From Alphaproteobacteria bacterium (GTDB lineage Bacteria > Pseudomonadota > Alphaproteobacteria > Rhizobiales > Hyphomicrobiaceae), in assembly GCA_019137195.1 (NCBI GenBank), contig JAGVSR010000098.1, positions 1-35,000 of the forward strand: a stretch of 35,000 nucleotides of DNA. Direction: 5' to 3'. The notes under the pieces were generated by a model. That model was not told the origin of the DNA, made no database searches, and saw only the letters and a list, made by a program, of their open reading frames with translations. Positions 1-12,446 of the stretch are shown here, one piece after another. Numbering within the stretch: the first letter of the stretch is position 1; each line of letters begins with the position of its first letter. The translations under genes and the position numbers were made by a program.

Positions 1-780
1 GCGCTGCTTCTCTGGCCTGCTCTCCTGATGGCCGCGCGGGCCTTGCGCGGCACGACGCGGCGGATCGTGGTCAGCGGACTCGGCCTCACGGCGCTTCTGA
101 TCCTCGCCTTCACCGGCCATCAGCCGACGCAGGCCGCGCTGGCCGTGAGCGCCCTCCTCGCCGGAATCTCGTTTTTTTCCCTCGACGACGCCCGCCGCCT
201 CCTCGTTGCCAGCTGGTTCGTGGCTGCAGTGCTCATGTTGCCAATGGTTCACGCCGCCTCGCGCTATCAGGCGGAGATCTCGGAGCTGCTGTTCTTCCTG
301 CCCCGGGACCGGTTGCAGATCTGGTCCTACACGGCCGAGGAGATCGCCAAGCACCCGGTGCTCGGCATCGGCACCAACGCCACCCAGGATCTCTACAAGC
401 AGCACAAGCGCATGAAGCAGGCAGGCGCAGGCGCCACAGGGCCGGGCGAGGGACCCCGAAAAGAAGGCGAGGCTGCTCCGCGGGCGACGCCGCTGAAGCC
501 CCACGCGCACAACGCCTACCTGCAGGTCTTCTACGAGCTAGGCGCCATTGGCGCCGCACTCTTTGCCTGGCTCGGCTTTGCCGCCATCCGCGCCTCGAAG
601 TCCTGGGCCTCGCCCGACCAGCAGATCCTGCACGGCCAGCTCGCTATGACGGCCGTCTTGATGGCCTCTAGCTACGGCATCTGGCAAAACTGGTACCAGA
701 CCTTGATAGCCACCGGGCCTATGCTGCTCCTGCTCGCCGCCCGGGCGAGGAGCATCCCCGCTGCCACGCGCCCGCCATGA
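1..780 (+). CDS. O-antigen ligase-like (Wzy_C/WaaL family) membrane protein, C-terminal part
   Basis: The reading frame is open to the first base of the window, so the gene starts upstream and only about 259 C-terminal residues are seen; the ATG at 28 is internal. The visible part has hydrophobic segments at the start, a long hydrophilic loop (about 240-490 nt), and two more membrane segments near the end. The loop holds the signature of O-antigen ligases and polymerases: an R-x-x-IW core, then HPVLGIGTN, and later HAHNAYLQVFYELG, whose His and Glu are typical of the family. Such proteins join or polymerise lipid-linked polysaccharide at the periplasmic face of the inner membrane. A short Gly/Glu/Ala-rich insertion precedes the HAHN motif. 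The exact substrate cannot be told. A convergent glycosyltransferase-like gene follows, which fits a surface-polysaccharide context. Confidence 0.8.
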   Translation, partial: ALLLWPALLMAARALRGTTRRIVVSGLGLTALLILAFTGHQPTQAALAVSALLAGISFFSLDDARRLLVASWFVAAVLMLPMVHAASRYQAEISELLFFLPRDRLQIWSYTAEEIAKHPVLGIGTNATQDLYKQHKRMKQAGAGATGPGEGPRKEGEAAPRATPLKPHAHNAYLQVFYELGAIGAALFAWLGFAAIRASKSWASPDQQILHGQLAMTAVLMASSYGIWQNWYQTLIATGPMLLLLAARARSIPAATRPP

Positions 781-852
781 GTAGCCGGCCTCGAGTGGCA
801 AATGGCGCTTGCGCCACTCTCGGCGCGCCCGTCGCGGCTGCGGCTCGGCCTG

Positions 853-1590
853 TCACCGCCAATGCTCGGCGATCCAGGGCGTCGGGCGCACGTGCTTGTA
901 GATCTTCTTGTACCACGGCGCCTCCCAGCGGCCGTCGCGCGCCTCGTCGGGATCGGGCTTGCCGGTGAAGGCAACGACCTTGGTTGCAGGCGGTAGCTTC
1001 GTCGTGAGCACGAAGTTCAGCGGCCAGCGCGGCATCAGCGTGTGCTTGAAGCTCTCGCACCACTCTGCCGGCCAGAAGGTCTTTTCGCGTATGGTGCGAG
1101 AGATGTAGGTCTGGCTGTTCGGGAAACGCGCAAGTGTGCCCTCGCCGTCCTTCTGGAACTGATCGTAGATGTAGGAATGTGCGCCGACGCGGAAGCGGTA
1201 GACCGAGGTATTGCCGATGCCGGAGCCCATCTGCGTCCAGTTCTCGATGACGCAGAACGTCTTCGTCGGCTCGAAGTCGAAGAACTCGTCGAGGCTGCCG
1301 GTGACGACGAGGTCGAGGTCCATGAAGAGGACGTCACCCGCAAGACCGGGCAGCTCGGGCGCCCACAGTGAGATCTTGCGCCAGGGCTTTCGGGACACGC
1401 GCTCGGGAATGACAATCGGCGGCAGGGGGTAGGCGACGATTTCGGGATCGAGCCCGGTGAAGTCGTCGGTGTAGCAGACGAGGCGCGTCTCGCGGCGGGT
1501 GTTACGCTTGATCATCGACCACAGCCGGTTGGCGAACTCCGCTGGATAGCGTGTTCCCCACTTCATGCACACGATGGTCTGCATCGACAC
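853..1590 (-). CDS. Glycosyltransferase-like protein with DxD motif
   Basis: A 245-residue cytoplasmic protein without membrane segments. It opens with IVCMKWGTRYP, resembling a nucleotide-sugar binding beta strand, has LVCYTDD near residue 40, and carries VLFMDLDLVVTGSLDEFF around residues 87-104. The D91-x-D93 pair is the metal and nucleotide-sugar binding DxD motif of GT-A fold enzymes (GT8-like). A later HTLMPRWPLNF stretch and a conserved-looking C-terminal tryptophan region complete it. The first codon is GTG at 1590; an ATG two codons later (1584) is equally possible, with GAGAG just upstream. The sugar and acceptor are not predictable. It converges on the O-antigen ligase-like gene with about 70 bp between stops, so both may act on surface glycans; that link is inference. 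Confidence 0.65.
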   Translation of the reverse strand: MSMQTIVCMKWGTRYPAEFANRLWSMIKRNTRRETRLVCYTDDFTGLDPEIVAYPLPPIVIPERVSRKPWRKISLWAPELPGLAGDVLFMDLDLVVTGSLDEFFDFEPTKTFCVIENWTQMGSGIGNTSVYRFRVGAHSYIYDQFQKDGEGTLARFPNSQTYISRTIREKTFWPAEWCESFKHTLMPRWPLNFVLTTKLPPATKVVAFTGKPDPDEARDGRWEAPWYKKIYKHVRPTPWIAEHWR

Positions 1591-1797
1591 CTCTCGAGCC
1601 GCCGCGCGGCCCCGGTGCCGGGATCGTCACTCGAGGCTGGTCCGCGCACGGCCTCAATCGACTGCCGCCGACGCGGCGTCAACCGCTCAAATCGTCTCCG
1701 GATGCGACGCCAAAGCCGACACAACAACAGCGGGCCGAGCCCGGCTCAGCCGTTCGAGTGCTGCGGAGGCGAGACACCTCCGCCGTGATTTCGGAGC

Positions 1798-2064
1798 TCA
1801 GGCTTCGACCGTGCCGTCGAGCACACCGTTCGAGCGCCAAGCGAACGTATGTCCGGTCAGCCGGCGGTAAATCTTCGGGAACAGCGGCAGTGCAAGCCAG
1901 CCGGCGAGATTGACGGCGGCCACCGCCGTGTGCGCAGGGCTCATCGGCAGCTCGAAGGCGTGGTGCGCCAGAAGTGTGAGCGACACGCACAGCATGGCGG
2001 CGAAGAAGCCCACGTACAAGATCGTCAGGACGGCGTCGTAAGCAATGGTGCGGGTGTTGGTCAT
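1798..2064 (-). CDS. Small membrane protein of unknown function
   Basis: An 88-residue protein beginning MTNTRTIAYDAVL. Two hydrophobic stretches, about residues 9-32 and 42-62, predict two membrane helices, followed by a short basic cytoplasmic-type tail. The ATG at 2064 is preferred over an upstream in-frame start at 2133, because the extra 23 residues are arginine- and cysteine-rich and do not look like coding sequence. The Shine-Dalgarno site is weak. I do not recognise the family. It lies alone on the minus strand between the glycosyltransferase-like gene and the DUF2155 gene, with about 200 and 320 bp of apparent non-coding DNA on either side. Confidence 0.55.
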   Translation of the reverse strand: MTNTRTIAYDAVLTILYVGFFAAMLCVSLTLLAHHAFELPMSPAHTAVAAVNLAGWLALPLFPKIYRRLTGHTFAWRSNGVLDGTVEA

Positions 2065-2381
2065 GGCACGCTCGCAAGGTTGCTTCCCGTGACAAAACTG
2101 CACCGGGCGCGACGCCGATGCAAGTCTCAACATGCCAGCCTCGCGCTGGATGCGACTGTTCCCGGTGGAACAGTGTGAATACGGTTACTTCGCGTTCGCA
2201 AAAAGCCGAGGAACGGCGGAAGACAGGCCGGCCGTCGGGTCCAGGGTCCGCCAGCATGTGTCCTAACACCCGGCGGACACTTTCCAATAGCGTCCAGAGT
2301 CCATCTCCTGGTGCTTCGGATCGACTTCGAAGACCACGAGGATCGGGCATCTGCCCTGGACCGGAGCGAGCCTACAGAAGC
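2065..2381. other. Intergenic region, no gene seen
   Basis: About 317 bp between the small membrane protein and DUF2155. Apart from a 6-bp inverted repeat (GTGTCC at 2258-2263 with GGACAC at 2275-2280), no motif stands out. Long open frames that cross it are arginine-rich out-of-frame readings. Confidence 0.5.
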
Positions 2382-2909
2382 TCAGCGGCGCACGCGGCGG
2401 CGCGGCAGGTCGGCGGGAGGAGCCTCGCCAGCCTCACCTGCCGGAACGTTGGCGCCAGCGGCATCACCTGCCGGCGTCACAACCGGTCTCTGGGCGACCT
2501 GGCTCTTCGGCTGGGCGCAGCCCGTCAGCCAGACATCGAATACGGGATGCTCGACCGCGTTCAAAGCCGGGCTCTCCGCGAACATCCAGCCGGTGAAGAG
2601 ACGCTTCTGCCCGCCGTCGAGGCCTACCTCGTCGACCTCCACGAACGTCGTCGTCTTCGGCTGCTCGGTCGGAGGGCGCGAGTAGCACACGCGGGGGGTC
2701 ACCTTGAGGGCACCGAACTCGACTGTCTCGTTGAGGGGCACCTCGAGCTTCTTGATGGTGGCCGTTACCTTGTCGAGGGCCGAGAACACGGCAACGCCGT
2801 TCTCTATGCGCTCTGCACTGGCAGGCGTTGCGGCGGCGAGGGCGCCCGACGCCAGGGCAGAGGCGAGGAGGGTGCGGCTCAAGCTCGTGTTCGGGATTGC
2901 CTTCGTCAA
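2382..2909 (-). CDS. DUF2155 domain-containing periplasmic protein
   Basis: A 175-residue exported protein. The N-terminus has a signal peptide (SRTLLASALASGALAAATPASA) with a cleavage site after the last AxA. The mature part starts ERIENGVAVFSALDKVTATIKKLEVPLNETVEFGAL and continues with CYSRPPTEQPKTTTFVEVDE, LFTGWMFAESPALNAVEHPVFDVWLTGC; this is the DUF2155 pattern found almost only in Alphaproteobacteria. The tail is Ala/Pro-rich and ends basic. I chose the TTG start at 2909, because GAGAGG lies about 8 bases upstream and it places the signal peptide at the N-terminus; a GTG at 2927 is possible. The longer reading to 3017 adds residues that do not look like coding sequence. Its function is unknown; it sits 150 bp downstream of the NDUFA12 gene, a pairing I recall as common in this class. 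Confidence 0.8.
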   Translation of the reverse strand: MTKAIPNTSLSRTLLASALASGALAAATPASAERIENGVAVFSALDKVTATIKKLEVPLNETVEFGALKVTPRVCYSRPPTEQPKTTTFVEVDEVGLDGGQKRLFTGWMFAESPALNAVEHPVFDVWLTGCAQPKSQVAQRPVVTPAGDAAGANVPAGEAGEAPPADLPRRRVRR

Positions 2910-3059
2910 AGGAGTCGCCTCTCTCACCTCACGCGGACGGAGACTGCAAGCTGCCGGACCGGAACCCCACAACGAGAACCCGGCATGTGGGCGGCAGCAA
3001 GGCCGCACTCCACCCATAGACTGCGTCGCGCGCCCTGCCGAGAGGCAAGGCCGGACGGA

Positions 3060-3461
3060 TCAGCCCGGCGTCCAAGGCTTGTAGTCGCCGGTCGCCTTGG
3101 GACGCTGGCCGGCGGCAAGGATCGAGCCCTGGGGCCGCCAGGCCTCGCGCGTGCCGGTCATGTTCGGCCTGTGCGGCTTCTGCCACGGACGGGGACGGTA
3201 GTCCTCCTTTGTGGGCGGCGTGTCGTGGGTGTAATGGAGCCACCCGTGCCAGTCGGGGGACACCAGCGAGGCCTCGGACAAGTTCTTGTAGGTTACCCAG
3301 CGCCGCGGGCGGCCGAGCGGACCCGTGCGGCCCGGCTTCTGCTCGTAGTACTTGTTGCCAAGCTCGTCCTCGCCGACGAGCCGGCCCTGGCGCCAGATGG
3401 CGAGCCGCGTGCCCCACGTGTTGCCGCCCCACCAGCAGAAGATTTCCTTGAATAGGCCCAT
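3060..3461 (-). CDS. NDUFA12-family NADH:ubiquinone oxidoreductase accessory subunit
   Basis: A 133-residue soluble protein matching the NDUFA12 (B17.2/17.2 kDa) family: FCWWGGNTWGTRLAIWRQGRLVGEDELGNKYYEQ at the N-terminus, then RRWVTYKNLSEASLVSPDWHGWLHYTHDTPPT, and a C-terminal KPHRPNMTGTREAWRPQGS motif. In mitochondria and alphaproteobacteria this subunit sits on the peripheral arm of respiratory complex I; the bacterial copy lies outside the nuo operon, as here. ATG at 3461 is preceded by a GGGGACCGGAAA stretch, a fair ribosome binding site. The length is normal for the bacterial family (about 120-140 residues). The gene is strong evidence for an alphaproteobacterial host. Confidence 0.93.
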   Translation of the reverse strand: MGLFKEIFCWWGGNTWGTRLAIWRQGRLVGEDELGNKYYEQKPGRTGPLGRPRRWVTYKNLSEASLVSPDWHGWLHYTHDTPPTKEDYRPRPWQKPHRPNMTGTREAWRPQGSILAAGQRPKATGDYKPWTPG

Positions 3462-4006
3462 CGCGTTTCCGGTCCCCGACTGGTCTCTCTAGCGTGCGCT
3501 CTTACTCCGGCCACCTTGACGCGTCCAGCGGACCAAGGATCGCGGCCGAATTGCAACAGTCCGATGGTACGGAATCGCACTAGCCTCCGGTCATGACGGC
3601 GGCACGGGCCAGGAATTCCGCGCTCTCAACAGGGGGCCGCCCGAAGCCAGATCGGCCAGCTCCCTCGAAATGCTCGCCTTTCCACCTGTCAATCCCCAGG
3701 TCGCCAACAGCCACTAGATATAGCGCCGGTTGCCTGTGCAGCCCCAATATATAGGGGCGCCACCCGTGACGAACGGCTCGAATCGTCCTAGCTTCCCTTC
3801 TGTCGGCGCGGGGATCGTGTGTCGCCTGAGCCCGCCGACATCAGCCAGAATTGAGCCAGCACCAGCGTTTGCGACGGCACGTCCTTTGGGGCGCGTTTTC
3901 CGTGCAGGGTTTGCTGTGTGCGCTCGCCGGGCGAGGGGCCCGTCCTGTTGGTAGCGTCGTGCGTTCCGCCTTTGTCACGAACACGCCAGAAACGTTGGGG
4001 GAATAG
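3462..4006. other. Divergent intergenic region and nrdJ leader
   Basis: 545 bp between two divergent genes (NDUFA12 to the left, nrdJ to the right). It holds the tandem NrdR-type boxes described separately and the nrdJ ribosome binding site (GGGGGA about 4 bases before ATG 4007). No cobalamin riboswitch core was recognised. Between the boxes and nrdJ lie about 250 bases of apparent untranslated leader. Confidence 0.55.
3711..3757. promoter_or_regulatory. Tandem NrdR boxes upstream of nrdJ
   Basis: Box 1 is CCACTAGATATAGCGC (3711-3726) and box 2 is CCCCAATATATAGGGG (3742-3757). Each matches 12 of 16 positions of the NrdR box consensus acaCwAtATaTwGtgt, and box 2 has the full central core. The starts are 31 bp apart, three helical turns, which is the spacing known for functional NrdR box pairs. 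A -10-like TATATA lies inside box 2, so bound NrdR would cover the promoter. The target is the ribonucleotide reductase gene downstream, and nrdR itself lies in this window at 18633. Confidence 0.78.
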
Positions 4007-7804
<3,798 letters not shown>

Positions 7805-7811
7805 TGTGTTC

Positions 7812-7846
7812 GGGGTCAGACCCGAAAGGGTCTGGCCCCTGCTTTA
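7812..7846 (+). terminator. Hairpin terminator after nrdJ
   Basis: GGGGTCAGACCC (7812-7823), a GAAA loop, and GGGTCTGGCCCC (7828-7839) form a 12-bp stem with one G-U pair and a stable tetraloop, followed by a loosely T-rich stretch (TGCTTTATTTG). It starts 7 bases after the nrdJ stop. The GGGGTCAGACCC motif also resembles REP-type repeats of other bacteria, so it could be an inserted repeat used as terminator. Confidence 0.65.
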
Positions 7847-7871
7847 TTTGTCGCTTCAGAGCTGGGTTGGC

Positions 7872-8900
7872 ATGTTCAAGCGCAACACTTTGTTCGTTTT
7901 GGGCGCCGCGGCCAGTCCCGGCTTTCCGTTAGGCGCCGCCCTCAAAACGGAGGTAGCAGAACACCTCAACTTTCGCGGACATGATGGTGGGATTAACATT
8001 TCAACAAAACAGTCACTCCTTTGGACCACAATAACCCGGGCCAAGATCGATCCCAGGCGAGCTGTTCAGATCGGCGAGATCGTTCGTGATGGCATTGAAT
8101 TCTCTAGTTCGATCGACAACTTTCTGGAAGTTAAATCAGCGGAAAGCGATCTAGTTTTTTGCTGCAAGCTTGCGATTGCTGATCTGATCCTCGGCCATGA
8201 ACGTCGCAAGCTGGAACTTCATGACAAATCTAGTCGATCGAGGAATTTGAGTGACTTCGGAGGATCTTGGCTTCAAATCTTCGCTCAGGCTTGCTTTCAG
8301 GGATGCAAAAGTTGGGAGGACGTTCCGAGCGCGCTCGATCGCATTTCTGTAATAACCTTCAATTACGATCGTGTATTCGAGCAGTTCGTCAGAATTTCCA
8401 TTATGCGACTTTTCTCAGTGAGTTACACCAAAGCAGCCGAGCTTTGTTCCGCACTAAGACTTGTTCACCCTTATGGGTGCTTAGGGAATCTTCCCTGCTC
8501 TGGGAGTGACGGGGAGCTCGGCTTTGGGCAAGCATACAACGTCGATCTCAGAGGAACAGCACTGAACATCCGAACATTCACCGAGCAGGCTATCGAAAGC
8601 ACTGCTCGATCCAATCTGGAGTCTCTTACAACAAACGCTGAATGCATCGTGTTTTTGGGCTTTGGATACCTCCCACAGAACCTCGAACTTCTCGAACCTA
8701 AACGGAGCCGAATCCGACGCCAAATTCTCGGGACCAGTTACGGGATTTCCGATTACGCAACGAAAATACTCATGCAACAACTCGGCAACTCCTATCGGCC
8801 GTGGGCAGGCGACCGTCAAGAGGATCACGCGCCCGTCACACTGGAGGGCAAGAAATGTTACGAGTTTTTGGATCATTTCCGAGTGGGCCTGGTCGAGTAA
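7872..8900 (+). CDS. SIR2-like domain protein, probable acquired gene
   Basis: A 342-residue protein. The N-terminus NTLFVLGAAAS-PGFPLG matches the Rossmann-like nucleotide loop of SIR2_2-type proteins (usually GAGAS; here G11-A-A-A-S15). Further landmarks are SIDNFLE at 81-85, VITFNYDR at 160-167 (the NYD that corresponds to the sirtuin N-I-D), LVHPYG at 197-202 with a histidine in the sirtuin-like position, and ECIVFLGFGYLPQNLELL at 257-274. Known SIR2-like bacterial proteins often hydrolyse NAD+ in antiphage defence or bind nucleotides; activity here is untested. No membrane segment or second effector domain is seen. Start ATG 7872 is chosen because the motif begins there; the ribosome binding site is weak. 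The gene is richer in A/T than its neighbours (two sampled 60-base rows total about 46% GC against about 63% in a nrdJ row) and borders a repeat cluster, suggesting transfer. Confidence 0.72.
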   Translation: MFKRNTLFVLGAAASPGFPLGAALKTEVAEHLNFRGHDGGINISTKQSLLWTTITRAKIDPRRAVQIGEIVRDGIEFSSSIDNFLEVKSAESDLVFCCKLAIADLILGHERRKLELHDKSSRSRNLSDFGGSWLQIFAQACFQGCKSWEDVPSALDRISVITFNYDRVFEQFVRISIMRLFSVSYTKAAELCSALRLVHPYGCLGNLPCSGSDGELGFGQAYNVDLRGTALNIRTFTEQAIESTARSNLESLTTNAECIVFLGFGYLPQNLELLEPKRSRIRRQILGTSYGISDYATKILMQQLGNSYRPWAGDRQEDHAPVTLEGKKCYEFLDHFRVGLVE

Positions 8901-9220
8901 GGGAGCAGAGCTCGGCGGGTCTATTGGGTGAGCCTTCGCGCCGCAATCCGCGCCGGCACCGAAACATGCACAAAGAATAGCCGGTTGCGCTCGGGTTCAA
9001 CTCGCCCTGCGTATCTCCGTCCCAACCACACGCGTTGTAATCCCGACCTTCATGCCCGGGATCCATGGGGCGGCAGGCGCTCGAGGCGCGGCCGCGCTTC
9101 AAGCGACTGCCCGAAATCGCTGCACGATGGATCCTGGGGACAAGCCCCGGGTCGACAGCGGAGCAAGCCCGTAGGGCGGATTAGACGCGCCTTCGCGCCT
9201 CCTGTATCTCCCCTCCTCAC

Positions 9221-9309
9221 GTCATGGCCGGCCTCCGAGCCGGCCATCCAGGGCCACACGCACAATCTCGCCTGCTGCACTGGATGGCGGGGTCAAGCCC
9301 GGCCATGAC
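9221..9309. repeat. Long imperfect inverted repeat
   Basis: Left arm 9221-9250 begins GTCATGGCCGG and ends CCGGCCATCCA; right arm 9281-9309 begins TGGATGGCGGGG and ends CCGGCCATGAC. Each arm is itself partly palindromic (GGCCGG/CCGGCC), so the element can fold as one long hairpin or two small ones. The loop is 30 bp. No transposase is nearby, so it looks like a non-autonomous repeat. Confidence 0.72.
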
Positions 9310-9543
9310 GCAGAGGGGAGGAGCACGTAGGCCGGATCACGCGCGCCTTCGCGCAGCAATCCGCCGCGGTGTCGAGGCTTGCGCGAAGGGCGGCGGGTTA
9401 CGGCTGGCGCCCTTCACCCCCACCACCCGTCATCCCGGCCGAGTGAGGGCAATTGCCCGAACGAGAGTCGGGACTCCGAGGAAAGCTCGCGCGCGAGCGC
9501 GGGCAACATCGTCGGACGTGCTGCGCACGGCTCCTGCATCTGG

Positions 9544-9586
9544 CTCCCGGATCGGCGACACTTTGCTTATGCCGTCCGGAATGACG
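9544..9586. repeat. Dispersed repeat unit, reverse orientation
   Basis: Read on the minus strand the unit begins CGTCATTCCGGACGGC and ends GCCGATCCGGGAG. This form, a GTCATTCCGG head and an ATCCGGGAG tail around a variable middle, resembles a repeat common between genes of rhizobial-type genomes. Recognition is by memory of the pattern and needs a genome-wide count. Confidence 0.5.
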
Positions 9587-9641
9587 AAGGACGCGGGGCA
9601 GGTCGGTACGAATGACAGCGGAGAGGGTCACCCCAGCCTGC

Positions 9642-10343
9642 TCAAATCCACCCGGCGCGCGTCACCGTGCTCGCGCGGCGGACGGGCGTCGCCGGCACCT
9701 TCCGCGTGGGCTTCGGTGGCGGCGTGGAGCGCGAGGCAGACGTCGACGGCGCAACGGCAGGCGACGCGGCGGCGGCCCTGGTGGCGGCGCGCTGCGCCTC
9801 GTAGGTCTTGCGCGCCCGATCGAGGAAGCCGCCCAGCGCCTTGGCCAGCGATGGGCCGGAGGCCGAGGCTTGCTTCGACGCCTCGAACGCGTCCTCGACC
9901 ACCTTGAGGCGCCGGCGCAGGAACGCGGCAGCAGCGAGCATCATGGCACCGACGGCCATGCTGCGGATGGCGTCCCCGAGGCCCTTCCGTTGTGCGGCCG
10001 GCTTGGAGCGGGCCGGCGCCGGATCGGTCCAGCGGTCGCCGACCCGGGTCGCGTCCCAGCGCTGCTTGCCGACCGTACGGCTCACACGAGCCTGCGCCGC
10101 TGCATCCGGCGCGATCTCGATCAGGTAGATCTTCTCCTCGAAGCCCGGGATCGGCCGCTCGGTCTTGCCTGTCACCACGCCCTCGAGGACGACCGGCTTG
10201 GGGGCCGCAGGCGTCCGGTTGTCGGCGAGGCTGACGACACCCATGAGAAGGAACGCGAAGCCGCCGTACAGCAGGCCCCGGATCATGATTCCGAGTTGCA
10301 GAGCCCGCATGCCATGGCCGAGCCGCGTCAACAATCCGTTCAT
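9642..10343 (-). CDS. Membrane protein of unknown function
   Basis: A 233-residue protein. A hydrophobic segment at about residues 17-38 (LGIMIRGLLYGGFAFLLMGVVSLA) is followed by an extracytoplasmic-type region of about 85 residues that includes KPVVLEGVVTGKTERPIPGFEEKIYLIEI, then a second hydrophobic segment near 127-143, a Lys/Arg-rich stretch and a long Ala/Ser/Thr/Pro-rich tail with many basic residues. I do not recognise the family. The codon pattern (G/C at third positions) and the coherent membrane layout support a real gene. It is transcribed away from pyrG, toward the repeat cluster. The low-complexity tail may be disordered. Confidence 0.65.
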   Translation of the reverse strand: MNGLLTRLGHGMRALQLGIMIRGLLYGGFAFLLMGVVSLADNRTPAAPKPVVLEGVVTGKTERPIPGFEEKIYLIEIAPDAAAQARVSRTVGKQRWDATRVGDRWTDPAPARSKPAAQRKGLGDAIRSMAVGAMMLAAAAFLRRRLKVVEDAFEASKQASASGPSLAKALGGFLDRARKTYEAQRAATRAAAASPAVAPSTSASRSTPPPKPTRKVPATPVRRASTVTRAGWI

Positions 10344-12320
<1,977 letters not shown>

Positions 12321-12446
12321 TCGCACGTCTCGCAGGCCCGTCAGCCAGCCCCATTGCCCCTCGGCACAAGGTCCAGCGTGCGAGGCTCGGCTTCCCGGTT
12401 GTACGCATACCTGCGGTCGCGGATCGACGTTCCTCGCGAGCCGGCC

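Larger units (their letters stand above)
8901..9641. repeat. Cluster of interspersed palindromic repeats, non-coding
   Basis: About 740 bp without a credible gene. It is a mosaic of short repeats. One unit, GTAGG-CGGAT-A----CGCGCCTTCGCGC, occurs at 9171-9199 and 9327-9354, and its continuation CCTTCGCGC-GCAATCCG occurs at 9346-9363 and at 8933-8950. CCCGGGATCCAT at 9055-9066 pairs with ATGGATCCTGGG at 9127-9138. GTCATCCCGG (9429-9438) pairs with CCGGAATGAC (9576-9585). A long imperfect palindrome at 9221-9309 is listed separately. These resemble repeats that are widely dispersed between genes of Bradyrhizobium-type genomes. Open frames through the region are repeat-derived. Confidence 0.7.

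Noticed and set aside
2118-3455. 445-codon frame on the plus strand
   Set aside because: Antisense to DUF2155 and NDUFA12, both of which are supported by family motifs; the sequence is Arg/Gly-rich.
3462-4006. Cobalamin riboswitch before nrdJ
   Set aside because: I could not see the conserved B12-box or the branched core. NrdR boxes explain the control.
8928-9641. Several frames of 70-230 codons through the repeat cluster
   Set aside because: They run through repeated palindromes on both strands and have no consistent composition or start signal.
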